Shown: positions 47,599 through 55,784, counted from the first letter of the stretch. The stretch is 64,000 nt of DNA from Bacillus sp. ISL-41 (GCF_018613235.1 NZ_JAGGQP010000019.1:124001-188000), one strand, 5' to 3'. Notes: a model not told the origin generated them from the letters alone. Program-made: numbers and translations.

Positions 47599-48155
47599 AA
47601 TTTGTTTTGATTTTTGGGCCGCAGGCTGTCGGTAAAATGACGGTAGGGCATGAACTTGATAATATAACTGATTTAAAGCTTTTTCATAATCATATGACGA
47701 TTGATCTGGTTAATCCTTTTTTTGACTACGGGACAAAAGAGGGAAAGCGTTTAGTCGGACTTTTTCGTCAGGAAATCTTTAAATCTATGGCAAAAAGCAA
47801 TCAATACGGCTTGATTTTTACATATGTCTGGGCATTTGACTTGAAAGAAGACTGGGATTACGTAGATCAAGTATGCCAAATATTCGAGGCAGAGGGCGGA
47901 ACAGTGTATTTTGTTGAATTGGAAGCGGATTTGGAGGAAAGACTTGAGCGAAATAAAAGCCCGCATCGGCTCGAGCATAAGCCATCAAAACGAAACCTGG
48001 AATGGTCGGAGCAAGACCTGGTTCAATCGATGGACCAATACCGCCTGAATACAAATGCTGGTGAGATAGAAAGAGAGAATTATATTCGAATAAATAACAC
48101 GCATTTAAGCGCAACCGAAGTTGCACAGCAGATTAAGGAGTATTTTAGTTTGTGA
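47595..48155 (+). CDS. P-loop kinase-like protein
   Basis: A 186-aa P-loop NTPase with GPQAVGKMT at residues 8-16 (Walker A with Met before Thr) and an arginine-rich lid-like region (ERLERNKSPHRLEHKPSKR). It resembles small kinases of the shikimate/AAA_33 type. Coupled to the VOC gene by overlap. Substrate unknown. Confidence 0.78.
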   Translation: MKFVLIFGPQAVGKMTVGHELDNITDLKLFHNHMTIDLVNPFFDYGTKEGKRLVGLFRQEIFKSMAKSNQYGLIFTYVWAFDLKEDWDYVDQVCQIFEAEGGTVYFVELEADLEERLERNKSPHRLEHKPSKRNLEWSEQDLVQSMDQYRLNTNAGEIERENYIRINNTHLSATEVAQQIKEYFSL

Positions 48156-48205
48156 GTCTACAGCATTCTTGTTTGCTGAAGGGCAAAGGTGATGGGGGAA
48201 CAAAC

Positions 48206-48973
48206 ATGGAAATGAGGAATAGTCAGGTATTCTTTAAGGATGTTCAAGGTGAGATAAAAGAGATTGTTAAGCTTCCTGATCAAGGATGCACTTCTGAAGT
48301 TAGCCGGATTGTCACCGGAGACTGCACTTACCTCCTGAAAAGTGCTCTTAAAGAAAAATATCGAGAGTGGCTAAAGTCGGAGGCGAAGGTTCTTGAGAGT
48401 TTGTCATTACAGAGATCAATACCGGTACCCAAAATTTATGGATTCATAGAAGATGAGCATGCAAGCCATTTGCTGATGTCGTTTGAAAAAGGAATGACTC
48501 TAACTGCAGCATTAAAAAATGCCGGATCCACCTTGGAAAAACAGAGCCTGATCCGCAGTTTTGGCCAGTTTATTATGCAGCTTCACGAACAAGGACCTGT
48601 CTTCAAAACAGATTCTGACTGGCTTGAAACGCAGCTGAAGAGAGCACGCGTATACGCTGAATCAGGTCAAGCAGATGGCAGCTTAGAATTATTGGAACAG
48701 TTGGTCGCCAATAAACCAAGTTATGTAAAACAAACTATGATCCACGGAGATTGCACAACAGATAATGTGATGGTGATTGATGGAGAAGTCCGGATATTCA
48801 TTGACGTAGCTGGAATGACACTTGGCGATCCACGTTATGATGAGGCTTTGGCTACTCGGAAGATAAGAAACAATGCTGAATTTTTGGCTGCGTTTTATGA
48901 AGGATATACTCGCCACAGAGTTACGGAAGAAGAATTCCGATATTTTGAAGAAGGTTTATATGAGTTTTTTTAG
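48206..48973 (+). CDS. APH-type phosphotransferase
   Basis: A 255-aa aminoglycoside phosphotransferase/choline kinase-like fold protein. The Brenner motif is MIHGDCTTDNVMV and the metal-binding DFG-equivalent FIDVAGMTLGDPRYD, the catalytic Asp being in HGD. The ATG at 48206 lies after GGGGGAACAAAC; an earlier in-frame start overlaps the upstream gene. It may be a resistance enzyme or a small-molecule kinase. Confidence 0.8.
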   Translation: MEMRNSQVFFKDVQGEIKEIVKLPDQGCTSEVSRIVTGDCTYLLKSALKEKYREWLKSEAKVLESLSLQRSIPVPKIYGFIEDEHASHLLMSFEKGMTLTAALKNAGSTLEKQSLIRSFGQFIMQLHEQGPVFKTDSDWLETQLKRARVYAESGQADGSLELLEQLVANKPSYVKQTMIHGDCTTDNVMVIDGEVRIFIDVAGMTLGDPRYDEALATRKIRNNAEFLAAFYEGYTRHRVTEEEFRYFEEGLYEFF

Positions 48974-48984
48974 GAGGCTAGATT

Positions 48985-49422
48985 ATGTGCCAGGTTGTGA
49001 ATAAAGAATTTAAAGCCATTGCTGAGAAACATACAGGGCTTTACAAAGAGTTTGCAGAATTAGTCCCCAAGGCCGCACAACATTTTTTACAGAGAGCGTC
49101 AAATCTAGCAGGAACCGAGGTTACGGTGTACGAGCCTAAAGCGAGTGAAAGCCATACTGAGGGGGCTTTCTATGTAGGGGTATTGGTAAATGATGAGTCG
49201 GAAACCTTACCCGATGGAGCTGAATTTCTCGATATTCAGCATACATATGGAATGATTAAAGGAAAAGGGACAGAAATGGGCAGTTTATATTCAACTCTTG
49301 ATCAATGGCTTGATGAACAGGGCTATGCGCGGGATACTTTAGAAAATTTCATAATAGAAACTTACCATTCAGTGGAAAATGACGTGGAAGAAGTAGAAAT
49401 ATATATTCCTATTAAGATCTAA
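48985..49422 (+). CDS. GyrI-like domain protein
   Basis: A 145-aa protein resembling a GyrI/effector-binding domain: FKAIAEKHTGLYKEFAELVP, FYVGVLVNDE, the central DIQHTYGMIKGKG strand and the acidic C-terminal VEEVEIYIPIKI. It is the second such stand-alone protein in the region (see 44.7 kb). Ribosome binding site AGGAGG, 11 bp after the kinase-like gene. Confidence 0.72.
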   Translation: MCQVVNKEFKAIAEKHTGLYKEFAELVPKAAQHFLQRASNLAGTEVTVYEPKASESHTEGAFYVGVLVNDESETLPDGAEFLDIQHTYGMIKGKGTEMGSLYSTLDQWLDEQGYARDTLENFIIETYHSVENDVEEVEIYIPIKI

Positions 49423-49471
49423 GGTATATGGTATATATTAAAGGACTTGTATTTCTTTGGAGGGGATTGGG

Positions 49472-50212
49472 ATGGAGTTCAGGGGTGCCTCTGTTTATGA
49501 CGAAGGGGAATTTTACGAGAGTTATATGAAGCGGAGAAACAGGGCAGAAAGTCCAAACAATATCATTGAAAAGCCTATTTTGCTTGAGATGATTGGAAAT
49601 GTAACTGGAAAAAGAATTCTGGATTTAGGATGCGGTGATGCGGAAATTGGGGTTGAACTATTACAACAAGGCGGGGCTTCTTATTTTGGGGTGGAGGGCT
49701 CGAAAAATATGACTATGGCTGCGGCGGAAAATCTGGAAGGAACTAATGGCCAGGTAATACACTCTTCAATGGAAGAATGGCAGCCGCAGCCAAAGCAATA
49801 CGATTTTGTCCTTTCACGTTTTGCGCTCCATTATTTATCTGATTTATCGAGCGTCTTTAAAAAGGTTCATGACTCACTGGTGCCTGGCGGGAAGTTTATC
49901 TTCAGCGTTCAGCATCCGGTTCTCACTTCCTCCGCAAAAAGTGCAGAAGGCTCGGGCAGGAGAAGTGATTGGGTAGTGGATGACTATTTTAACCAGGGCG
50001 AACGGGCCGAACCGTGGATCGGAAAAAAGGTAATTAAATACCACCGGACAGTCGAAGAGTACTTCCAGCTTTTATTGGCTGCCGGTTTCATGGTGGAGGA
50101 TTTGAGAGAAGGCGCACCGCGTCCCGAGAACTTTTCCAGCCTGGAAGAGTACGAACGGAGGATGAGAATTCCGCTGGTTTTGATGATCTCCAGTACGAAG
50201 CGAGGGGAATGA
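49472..50212 (+). CDS. class I SAM-dependent methyltransferase
   Basis: A 246-aa methyltransferase. Motif I is ILDLGCGDAEIGVELL, strand 2 ends in FGVEGSKNM, and motif IV is DFVLSRFALHYLSDL. The start at 49472 follows GGAGGGG by 6 nt. Followed after 7 bp by a GNAT gene. Substrate unknown. Confidence 0.87.
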   Translation: MEFRGASVYDEGEFYESYMKRRNRAESPNNIIEKPILLEMIGNVTGKRILDLGCGDAEIGVELLQQGGASYFGVEGSKNMTMAAAENLEGTNGQVIHSSMEEWQPQPKQYDFVLSRFALHYLSDLSSVFKKVHDSLVPGGKFIFSVQHPVLTSSAKSAEGSGRRSDWVVDDYFNQGERAEPWIGKKVIKYHRTVEEYFQLLLAAGFMVEDLREGAPRPENFSSLEEYERRMRIPLVLMISSTKRGE

Positions 50213-50219
50213 GGGCCAG

Positions 50220-50684
50220 ATGGAAATTCGGCCAGCAAAGCAAGAGGATGTTAAGGAGATATTGTCTATATTAAATGCCACGTCATTGGCATTAATTGAA
50301 AAAGGGATTAACCAGTGGTCCTATCCCTGGCATGAGAACACGATTGTGGGGCAGTTGGGATTTTTCTATATAGGAACATTGGCCGGCAAAGTTATTGCGA
50401 CATTTGGAATAAAAGATTTGAATGATTGGCATGTTGGGAAGAGCGGAAAGTATCTGTATCAAATTGCCATCCACCCGAAGTATCAAGGAAAGGGATATGG
50501 TTCGGTGATTACCTCTTGGGCATGTCAATATGCCCGGGAGCTGGGAGAAGAACTGTATCTGGATTGTTGGGCAGGAAATACGAAATTAAAAGACTTTTAC
50601 AGTGAAAATGGCTTCGAATTTGTCGGCGATTTTCCAGAAGAGGATTATTACATAAGCGTTTTTAAATGTAAGCAGGAGGGTTAG
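50220..50684 (+). CDS. GNAT-family N-acetyltransferase
   Basis: A 154-aa acetyltransferase with the CoA loop HPKYQGKGYGSVITSW and the C-terminal KLKDFYSENGFEFVGD. Ribosome binding site GAGGG. It is in a tight run with the methyltransferase before it and the S41 peptidase after it (1 bp gap). Substrate unknown. Confidence 0.87.
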   Translation: MEIRPAKQEDVKEILSILNATSLALIEKGINQWSYPWHENTIVGQLGFFYIGTLAGKVIATFGIKDLNDWHVGKSGKYLYQIAIHPKYQGKGYGSVITSWACQYARELGEELYLDCWAGNTKLKDFYSENGFEFVGDFPEEDYYISVFKCKQEG

Positions 50685-50685
50685 T

Positions 50686-51927
50686 ATGGAGGCTGTTTTT
50701 AGAGAAATTGTCCATATTATGCATAATGACTACGCAGGATATAAGGACAAGAAAGGCTGGGACCTACCTGAGGATTTTTTTGGGGAAATTCAGTCTGATA
50801 ATTTTCCAAGTGTTGTAAATGAGTATTTACTTGACTTCAAAGATAACCATATCTATTTTACGAAATCGAATGCTGAGAAAAATGTCGCGAAGGATAGAGG
50901 GTTTAAAGTAAGACGATATGAGGACAAGCTTTATGTCACCGAAGTCGGATCAGAGGAGCGGCTTGAAAAAGGTATGGCTTTTACAGCGATTGGCGGATGG
51001 TCCATTTCGGAGTTAATGGAGCGGCATGCGAGGCTATTGAATGAGAGCCATGCCGAACGGGAGAAATGGGCGCCAATTCTCGCGCTTTATGAGTATGGGG
51101 AAACGGATGCCGGGCAGGAGATTCAGTTTCGTTTTTATCCAAAAGAAGAGTATCAGCCGGTATATTCTGTAGAGCCCTTGAATGATAAGACTCTTTTGTT
51201 GACGATGACGGACTTTGCGGATCCGGATTCGATTATAGAGATGATAGAGGAGCATAAAGACCTCCTTGAGTCTACGGAAAACTGGATAATTGATGTGAGA
51301 GTGAATTATGGCGGAAGTGACGCTAGTTATTTTAACCTTTTGCCATATTTGATGCCGGAAGAAGGAGTGGAACTTGCGGACCCGGATGAAAAAATGCTTT
51401 TTAACTGCACCATGGCCAACTCTGACAGGCAGCTTGCAATGGTAGATGAGCAGATGAAAGGCGTACGGGATGAACAGACCTTGGTTTTCTTGAAGGCATG
51501 GCAAAGGGAATGGGAACGAAATAGCGGTAAAGGTTTTGTCGAATTCGATTTTGGTGAATTTATTCCAGATACTTTTGTTAAAGGAAGGTCTGTGCCTAAA
51601 TCCATTATTGTAATGACGGATGTTTATTGCGGCAGTGCCGGGGACTCGTTTATCGAGAACTGCATGAAATCCAGTAAAATCACCGTAATTGGTAGGCCGA
51701 CGGCAGGGTTAAACGATTATGCGAATCTGGCAATCCAGCGTTGGAATGAAGGCTATGAACTATGGTATCCGACCTCGCGATTATCCAGGATTGATCATGG
51801 TCGGGGCATGACTGGAGTAGGGATTGAACCTCATATCTATATTCCATGGTCACCAAGGCATCTAGAAGAAGATGTTGACCTGGCTGCAGCGTTGAAGCTG
51901 GTATCCTCTAACTTAACTGCATATTAA
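50686..51927 (+). CDS. S41-family peptidase-like protein
   Basis: A 413-aa protein with a C-terminal S41 (tail-specific protease) domain. WIIDVRVNYGGSDASYF and the nucleophile region MTDVYCGSAGDSFIENC, with the catalytic serine in GSAG, are characteristic, followed by GRPTAG. An N-terminal segment (KDNHIYF, FTAIGG) resembles the PDZ-like and lid parts. There is no signal peptide, unusual for the family, so a cytoplasmic role is suggested. Confidence 0.82.
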   Translation: MEAVFREIVHIMHNDYAGYKDKKGWDLPEDFFGEIQSDNFPSVVNEYLLDFKDNHIYFTKSNAEKNVAKDRGFKVRRYEDKLYVTEVGSEERLEKGMAFTAIGGWSISELMERHARLLNESHAEREKWAPILALYEYGETDAGQEIQFRFYPKEEYQPVYSVEPLNDKTLLLTMTDFADPDSIIEMIEEHKDLLESTENWIIDVRVNYGGSDASYFNLLPYLMPEEGVELADPDEKMLFNCTMANSDRQLAMVDEQMKGVRDEQTLVFLKAWQREWERNSGKGFVEFDFGEFIPDTFVKGRSVPKSIIVMTDVYCGSAGDSFIENCMKSSKITVIGRPTAGLNDYANLAIQRWNEGYELWYPTSRLSRIDHGRGMTGVGIEPHIYIPWSPRHLEEDVDLAAALKLVSSNLTAY

Positions 51928-52038
51928 TAGAAAATACGGTAAAAAGTTTACAAAATAGCCGTATTTCTTTTAATCCATCTTTACAATACTGTGTTAAAGT
52001 ATTAATGTAAGGTACTCTCAATATAAGGAGTGTTGGCG

Positions 52039-52098
52039 ATGGTTTACAAAGTCATCATAAATTTCTTATTGGTATGTGCCCACTTCTATCTGCTTTAA
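52039..52098 (+). CDS. possible 19-aa hydrophobic micropeptide
   Basis: ATG at 52039 is preceded by AAGGAGTG at good distance and opens 19 codons: a basic start (MVYK) followed by a hydrophobic run with Cys and His (FLLVCAHFYLL). About 100 bp later an intrinsic terminator ends the transcript. It could be a leader peptide, a type I toxin-like peptide, or part of a small RNA. The evidence is the ribosome binding site and context only. Confidence 0.35.
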   Translation: MVYKVIINFLLVCAHFYLL

Positions 52099-52170
52099 CA
52101 ATTGTTTAAAATGTCTTAACAAATTACGGCAATGAACTTTATTTTACTCTATTAAAATAAATACTAGGCA

Positions 52171-52228
52171 GGATAGCAAGTGTGGCTATCACAGCAACCG
52201 GCGAAGGTGGGGCCGGTTGTTTTTTTGT
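52171..52228 (+). terminator. terminator preceded by a small stem
   Basis: CAACCGGC (52195-52202) pairs with GCCGGTTG (52212-52219) and is followed by TTTTTTTT-rich sequence. Just upstream GATAGC / GCTATC forms another small stem, so the transcript end is strongly structured. Confidence 0.8.
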
Positions 52229-52239
52229 GTTGGTCGTTA

Positions 52240-52670
52240 TTATTCCTAGAGGAAACATCTTTAAATGTCTAAGAAAGTGTATTTAATAGACATTTCAGAG
52301 AGGAAGCATTCCCAAAATGTCTAAGAAAGTAGGTTTAATAGACATTTCAGAGAGGGACCTGCTCCAAAATGTCTAAGAAAGTGTATTTAATAGACATTTC
52401 AGAGAGGAAGCAATTCCAAAATGTCTAAGAAAGTGTATTTAATAGACATTTCAGAGAGGAAGCAGCTCCAAAATGTCTAAGAAAGTGTATTTAATAGACA
52501 TTTCAGAGGGTAAGCAATTCCAAAATGTCTAAGAAAGTAGGTTTAATAGACATTTTAGAGAGGAAGTAGCTGCAAAATGTCTAAGAAAGAGGGTTTATTA
52601 GACATTTGAGAGTGGAACACCCCTAAAATGCCTAAGATGCGATTTTAATAGACATTTTGGAGGGAAAGGA
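52240..52670 (+). repeat. array B: 52-bp tandem hairpin repeat, 8 units
   Basis: Left arms AATGTCT start at 52264, 52316, 52368, 52420, 52472, 52524 and 52576 (exact 52-bp steps) and a last AATGCCT at 52627. Arms are TGTCTAAGAAA and TTTAATAGACA; spacers read TTTCAGAGAGGAAGCATTCC plus AAAAA-type ends, with a variable part near AAGCA-NNTCC. Same class and orientation as array A. It lies between convergent genes and ends about 10 bp before the stop codon of the NERD gene. Confidence 0.96.
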
Positions 52671-52673
52671 CTG

Positions 52674-53603
52674 TTAAATGGTTGGAGTATTACGATTAAT
52701 ATAAATTCTTCCTTTTTTTGTGGTTGAATATTGGAAATGTTTTGTTAGTATTCTGCTAATTCTTTTGCCATCCGTGATAATACTGCACCATTCTTGGACA
52801 AGTGGAGTAGTTATGTCCCGCTCTGGTAAAAGTAATTGAATCTCGTTAATACTTCGTAGGACAGCAAGTTCTGCTTTTTCTTTATGACCACATTTTATAC
52901 ATACTAATTTATGCCCATCCACCCTCACCTCAAAAGACTCACACTCCGAACAGGTAATACCTTTCTTCAATTCGTCATAATGAAAGGCAGGTAGTTTATT
53001 GTTGGATGTATCAATCTGATGGAGGGATACCAGTTTAGTCGCGAGTTTGTAGTGGTTGGTGGATATGTTTCCCGGCTGGTTGTTGAGGTTGTTTTGGAGT
53101 CGGTTAATCTGTGTAGGGAAAATGAATGGAAGGTCTGGATGTGCGTGATACAGGGTGAACTCGGGGTTAACAAAAACGACAGAACCTTGTATTTTAAAGT
53201 TGTAGCCTAGTTGATTCAATAGTTTCTTGAAAAGCAGCTTAGTGCGGTTGAGTTGGTCAAGGGGATTCTTGATTGTTATTCCGATTGTTGTCGAGGTTAG
53301 CCCATCTTGTTTGTAGAGGTAATCTCCCTGGTTATTCTTTATTTCAAAAAGATATAAAGTACCTGAAAATATGATTAAAGCATCGATTTGAAAGGTTGTT
53401 TTCTCAACCTCGAGCAGCAACTCGTTCAGGATCAAACAGCTGCTTGTCAGTTTTTCCGTCATGGCATCGAACTGTAATTCGCCTTTATACCCCTTATCGA
53501 GGGATGAAAGATACCTTTTTTCCTCGTCTGATAACTCCAGTCTTTTATTGAAGATTCTCAGTTTAGATAAAATAATAGGTTCCGTCCGCTCTTTAAAAGC
53601 CAT
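52674..53603 (-). CDS. NERD-domain protein with zinc ribbon
   Basis: A 309-aa protein. The NERD nuclease-related domain is N-terminal: GYKGELQFD, FQIDALIIFSGTLYLFEIKN with the Asp and Glu-X-Lys of the nuclease core, and KNPLDQLNR. A zinc ribbon with paired cysteines follows (CSECESFEV...CIKCGHKE), then about 70 residues of helical tail. The ATG at 53603 is chosen because AAAGGAAG lies 6 nt upstream. Some NERD proteins belong to defence systems; no partner gene is seen here. Confidence 0.85.
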   Translation of the reverse strand: MAFKERTEPIILSKLRIFNKRLELSDEEKRYLSSLDKGYKGELQFDAMTEKLTSSCLILNELLLEVEKTTFQIDALIIFSGTLYLFEIKNNQGDYLYKQDGLTSTTIGITIKNPLDQLNRTKLLFKKLLNQLGYNFKIQGSVVFVNPEFTLYHAHPDLPFIFPTQINRLQNNLNNQPGNISTNHYKLATKLVSLHQIDTSNNKLPAFHYDELKKGITCSECESFEVRVDGHKLVCIKCGHKEKAELAVLRSINEIQLLLPERDITTPLVQEWCSIITDGKRISRILTKHFQYSTTKKGRIYINRNTPTI

Positions 53604-53740
53604 GTGCATCTTCCTTTCTATAATTAGTCATGATAATCATACTATTTTACCTAATTAAAAATATTGAATTTTTTGTGAATTGTGGCAAGCCTGCTTGAAT
53701 ACAATGATAAAACCACTTGATTCAGTCAGGAGGAGTAGGG

Positions 53741-53962
53741 ATGTCATTGAAGGTTTATGCCGTTATACTGAAAACTGCGGGTCTTGCCGTTTTCCTTGTG
53801 CCGATGTTCATGAAGGGGATGGGATATATTGCGACCATTTCTCCAATAGTTATGTTTAGTTTAATCGCAATCGGAGTCGTTTTGTTGATCGTCGGGAATG
53901 TGTTTGAGGCCAAGGCGATGCGGAACGGCGCTTATGGTAGGCGGAGAGGATTCAGGAGATGA
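53741..53962 (+). CDS. small two-helix membrane protein
   Basis: A 73-aa protein with two membrane helices (about residues 9-27 and 33-55) and a basic C-terminal tail (RNGAYGRRRGFRR). The start at 53741 follows CAGGAGGAG. Hypothetical family, common size class in Bacillus. Confidence 0.7.
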   Translation: MSLKVYAVILKTAGLAVFLVPMFMKGMGYIATISPIVMFSLIAIGVVLLIVGNVFEAKAMRNGAYGRRRGFRR

Positions 53963-53999
53963 GAAACGAGTTTCAGCATCTGAAACTCGTTATTTTTTT
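53961..53999. terminator. bidirectional terminator
   Basis: AACGAGTTTCAG / CTGAAACTCGTT around CAT, followed by TATTTTTTT. Confidence 0.9.
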
Positions 54000-54280
54000 A
54001 ACGAAAGAATGAACCAAACAAGCAGGTAGAGATAACCCGCAACGGTGAAAATAGCCCATAGAGCTCCTAGCTTAAACTCCCTCGCTAGAAATTCAAATTC
54101 ATTCATCTCCAAAGGCCTGCCGATACTATTCATCAGGCTGACCAAAGGCACCGAAATAATGACGAGGATTGCAATCATGGCCAGCGGAACCTGTTTTTTC
54201 TTGATTACACTATAAATAGCCCTCACAAAAATAATCATTAACAACAAATATAAGATAATCCAAATTAAAACTTCTATCAT
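53990..54280 (-). CDS. hypothetical membrane protein
   Basis: A 96-aa protein with three predicted membrane helices (about residues 4-25, 34-52, 73-93). Ribosome binding site GGGAGG. No family recognised. Convergent with the preceding small membrane protein. Confidence 0.7.
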   Translation of the reverse strand: MIEVLIWIILYLLLMIIFVRAIYSVIKKKQVPLAMIAILVIISVPLVSLMNSIGRPLEMNEFEFLAREFKLGALWAIFTVAGYLYLLVWFILSLKK

Positions 54281-54365
54281 AAAATAACCTCCCTAAGGAA
54301 TTCTATCATTTTTTTATCCCGAATGCCTGTTAGAATGTGGTAAAATTGCTTGAGAGGTGAGCATT

Positions 54366-54542
54366 TTGGCAGTAATCAATATTTGGTTAATCGTCATCCT
54401 GGCGATTGCGTTTCTTGCGGCAATTGGGGCTTGGCTGAATACTAGAATCATTTTAAAAGACTTGGCTACAATCAAAAACCATTTGGGGATCAAGGATGAG
54501 CGGACGCCTTCTGTTTTTGATAATGACCTCGATAAAGATTGA
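54366..54542 (+). CDS. 58-aa single-pass membrane protein
   Basis: TTG start with AGGTGA 5 nt upstream. One N-terminal helix (about residues 4-24) followed by a charged tail (LKDLATIKNHLGIKDE) ending in an acidic stretch. Similar design to the 47-aa protein at 31.2 kb. Function unknown. Confidence 0.65.
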   Translation: MAVINIWLIVILAIAFLAAIGAWLNTRIILKDLATIKNHLGIKDERTPSVFDNDLDKD

Positions 54543-54561
54543 TTAACAGGGTGGAAGTACA

Positions 54562-55176
54562 GTGACGAAAATACATATAATTGGCGGGCCCGGCAGCGGG
54601 AAATCATACATAGCGGCAAAACTCTCAAAAATGCTAGGGCTTCCTAAGCATGACTTAGACAACTTCTTTTGGGACCAAGAGTCCGATTATTTCGGTTCGC
54701 AAACTCCTCCTTTTAAAAGGGCGGAAAAGCTGGCGAGTGTTATGTCGCAGGATAAATGGATCATCGAGGGAGTGTATCATAGCTGGATTGAAGAAAGCTT
54801 CCGCCAGGCAGATTATATTTTCGTGCTCAAGACAAATGTCTATGTGCGTGACTGGAGAATACTGAAAAGATTTGTTCTAAGAAAAGTGAAACTGGCTTCT
54901 TCACTGCGAAGAGAGAATCTGAAGACACTGATTGACTTGATAAAATGGAACCATCAGTATGACGGGAACAATCTGGTACAGGCAATCAAGTTGATGAAGC
55001 CTTATAAGGACAAGGTCATCATCCTCACGAAAAATGATGATGTATTCAAGCTTTTCAAAAAGCGGAAAAGAAGGCAGGCTAATATTGAAAAAACTGCCTT
55101 GATCAAAGGCAGTTTTCTAAAACAAACTCTCATATGGTGCGGTGCTGATTTGCTTCTCAGCAAGCCGCTTTCGTAA
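54562..55176 (+). CDS. P-loop kinase-like protein (topology modulation/FlaR-like)
   Basis: A 204-aa P-loop protein: IIGGPGSGKSYIAAKLSKML as Walker A region, the substrate segment HDLDNFFWD, and DKWIIEGVYHSW, all typical of the adenylate kinase-related 'topology modulation' group. GTG start behind GGGTGG. Unusually, the last 30 codons read through the terminator of the convergent yneK gene and into its coding region. The family normally ends near the RKRRQ segment, so an older stop codon was probably lost. Confidence 0.78.
   Translation: MTKIHIIGGPGSGKSYIAAKLSKMLGLPKHDLDNFFWDQESDYFGSQTPPFKRAEKLASVMSQDKWIIEGVYHSWIEESFRQADYIFVLKTNVYVRDWRILKRFVLRKVKLASSLRRENLKTLIDLIKWNHQYDGNNLVQAIKLMKPYKDKVIILTKNDDVFKLFKKRKRRQANIEKTALIKGSFLKQTLIWCGADLLLSKPLS
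55088..55117 (-). terminator. yneK terminator
   Basis: On the minus strand AAAACTGCCTT / AAGGCAGTTTT around a 5-nt loop, then a T-run, immediately after the yneK stop. It lies inside the coding end of the plus-strand kinase-like gene. Confidence 0.85.
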
Positions 55177-55548
55177 AAATTTATGGTCACGCTTTGGGGT
55201 AGCCAGAATATAGCCGCGGATAACAAGCTCCTGATTGATCCTGTCTGCTTTTTCCTTCAACGCAAGCTCACCAATTTTACCGGCAATCTTATGCCTGGCT
55301 ACATCCCTGAACAATTCAGGAACCGGACTCACCAAATCTTCAAGTAATGCCTTCTGCTCATCGTGCCACAGATGCCTCGTCTGGTTCACATAATACTCTT
55401 CCCAGTCCATATCCGATTTGCCGTCGTTCTTCGGCAGCTTTTTCAAAAACTTGCGGAACATGAAGAATCCGCCAATCGCGAATAAACCTACCAAAACAAC
55501 GACCCAAAACAATATAAATAACAAAAACCAACCTTCAAGCTGATACAT
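55117..55548 (-). CDS. yneK: YneK, DUF2621 membrane protein
   Basis: A 143-aa protein with an N-terminal membrane helix (about residues 8-30) and a conserved cytoplasmic domain (MDWEEYYVNQTRHLWHDEQK, GKIGELALKE). This matches YneK. In B. subtilis it follows ccdC directly; here about 24 kb separates them, which marks the far edge of the accessory segment. Function unknown. Confidence 0.82.
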   Translation of the reverse strand: MYQLEGWFLLFILFWVVVLVGLFAIGGFFMFRKFLKKLPKNDGKSDMDWEEYYVNQTRHLWHDEQKALLEDLVSPVPELFRDVARHKIAGKIGELALKEKADRINQELVIRGYILATPKRDHKFLRKRLAEKQISTAPYESLF

Positions 55549-55639
55549 AACCCTTCACCCACACATTTCTAATATCTTTTCTTATTATAGTATCAGCTAT
55601 CAAAGGAAGACAAGTCTTGTGACAATTTGAGTAACACAC

Positions 55640-55668
55640 TTGTAAAATCAACAGCTTCTAAGTATAAT
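55640..55668 (+). promoter_or_regulatory. selC promoter
   Basis: TTGTAA (55640-55645) and TATAAT (55663-55668) are 17 bp apart and end 19 bp before the tRNA. Confidence 0.75.
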
Positions 55669-55687
55669 AGACCTTGTTCTTTAAAAC

Positions 55688-55784
55688 GGGGCTGAATGGG
55701 GTACTGGTGTCCCCCACGGTCTTCAAAACCGCTTGTGACCTGCGTGCCAGGTCAGGTGGGTTCGATTCCCACACAGTCCCGCCA
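55688..55784 (+). tRNA. selC: tRNA-Sec (anticodon TCA)
   Basis: The acceptor strands GGGGCTG and CAGTCCC pair, followed by G and an encoded CCA (97 nt with CCA). The D arm is the extended type (GGGG/CCCC). The anticodon loop CTTCAAA has TCA, closed by CGGT/ACCG. A long variable arm (GACCTG/CAGGTC) and a normal T arm (GTGGG-TTCGATT-CCCAC) follow. Length, anticodon and long arms together identify selenocysteine tRNA, so the host should also have selA, selB and selD elsewhere. Confidence 0.95.

Noticed and set aside
52240-52670. Series of transcription terminators
   Set aside because: The hairpins have no T-run on either strand, and eight in a row would be pointless as terminators.
52674-53603. 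NERD protein as part of a defence system
   Set aside because: No helicase, kinase or other defence partner is adjacent, and NERD proteins are common outside defence loci.
30514-55116. Prophage or integrative element
   Set aside because: No integrase, structural phage genes, conjugation genes or att-like duplications were seen; gene directions and spacings look chromosomal.
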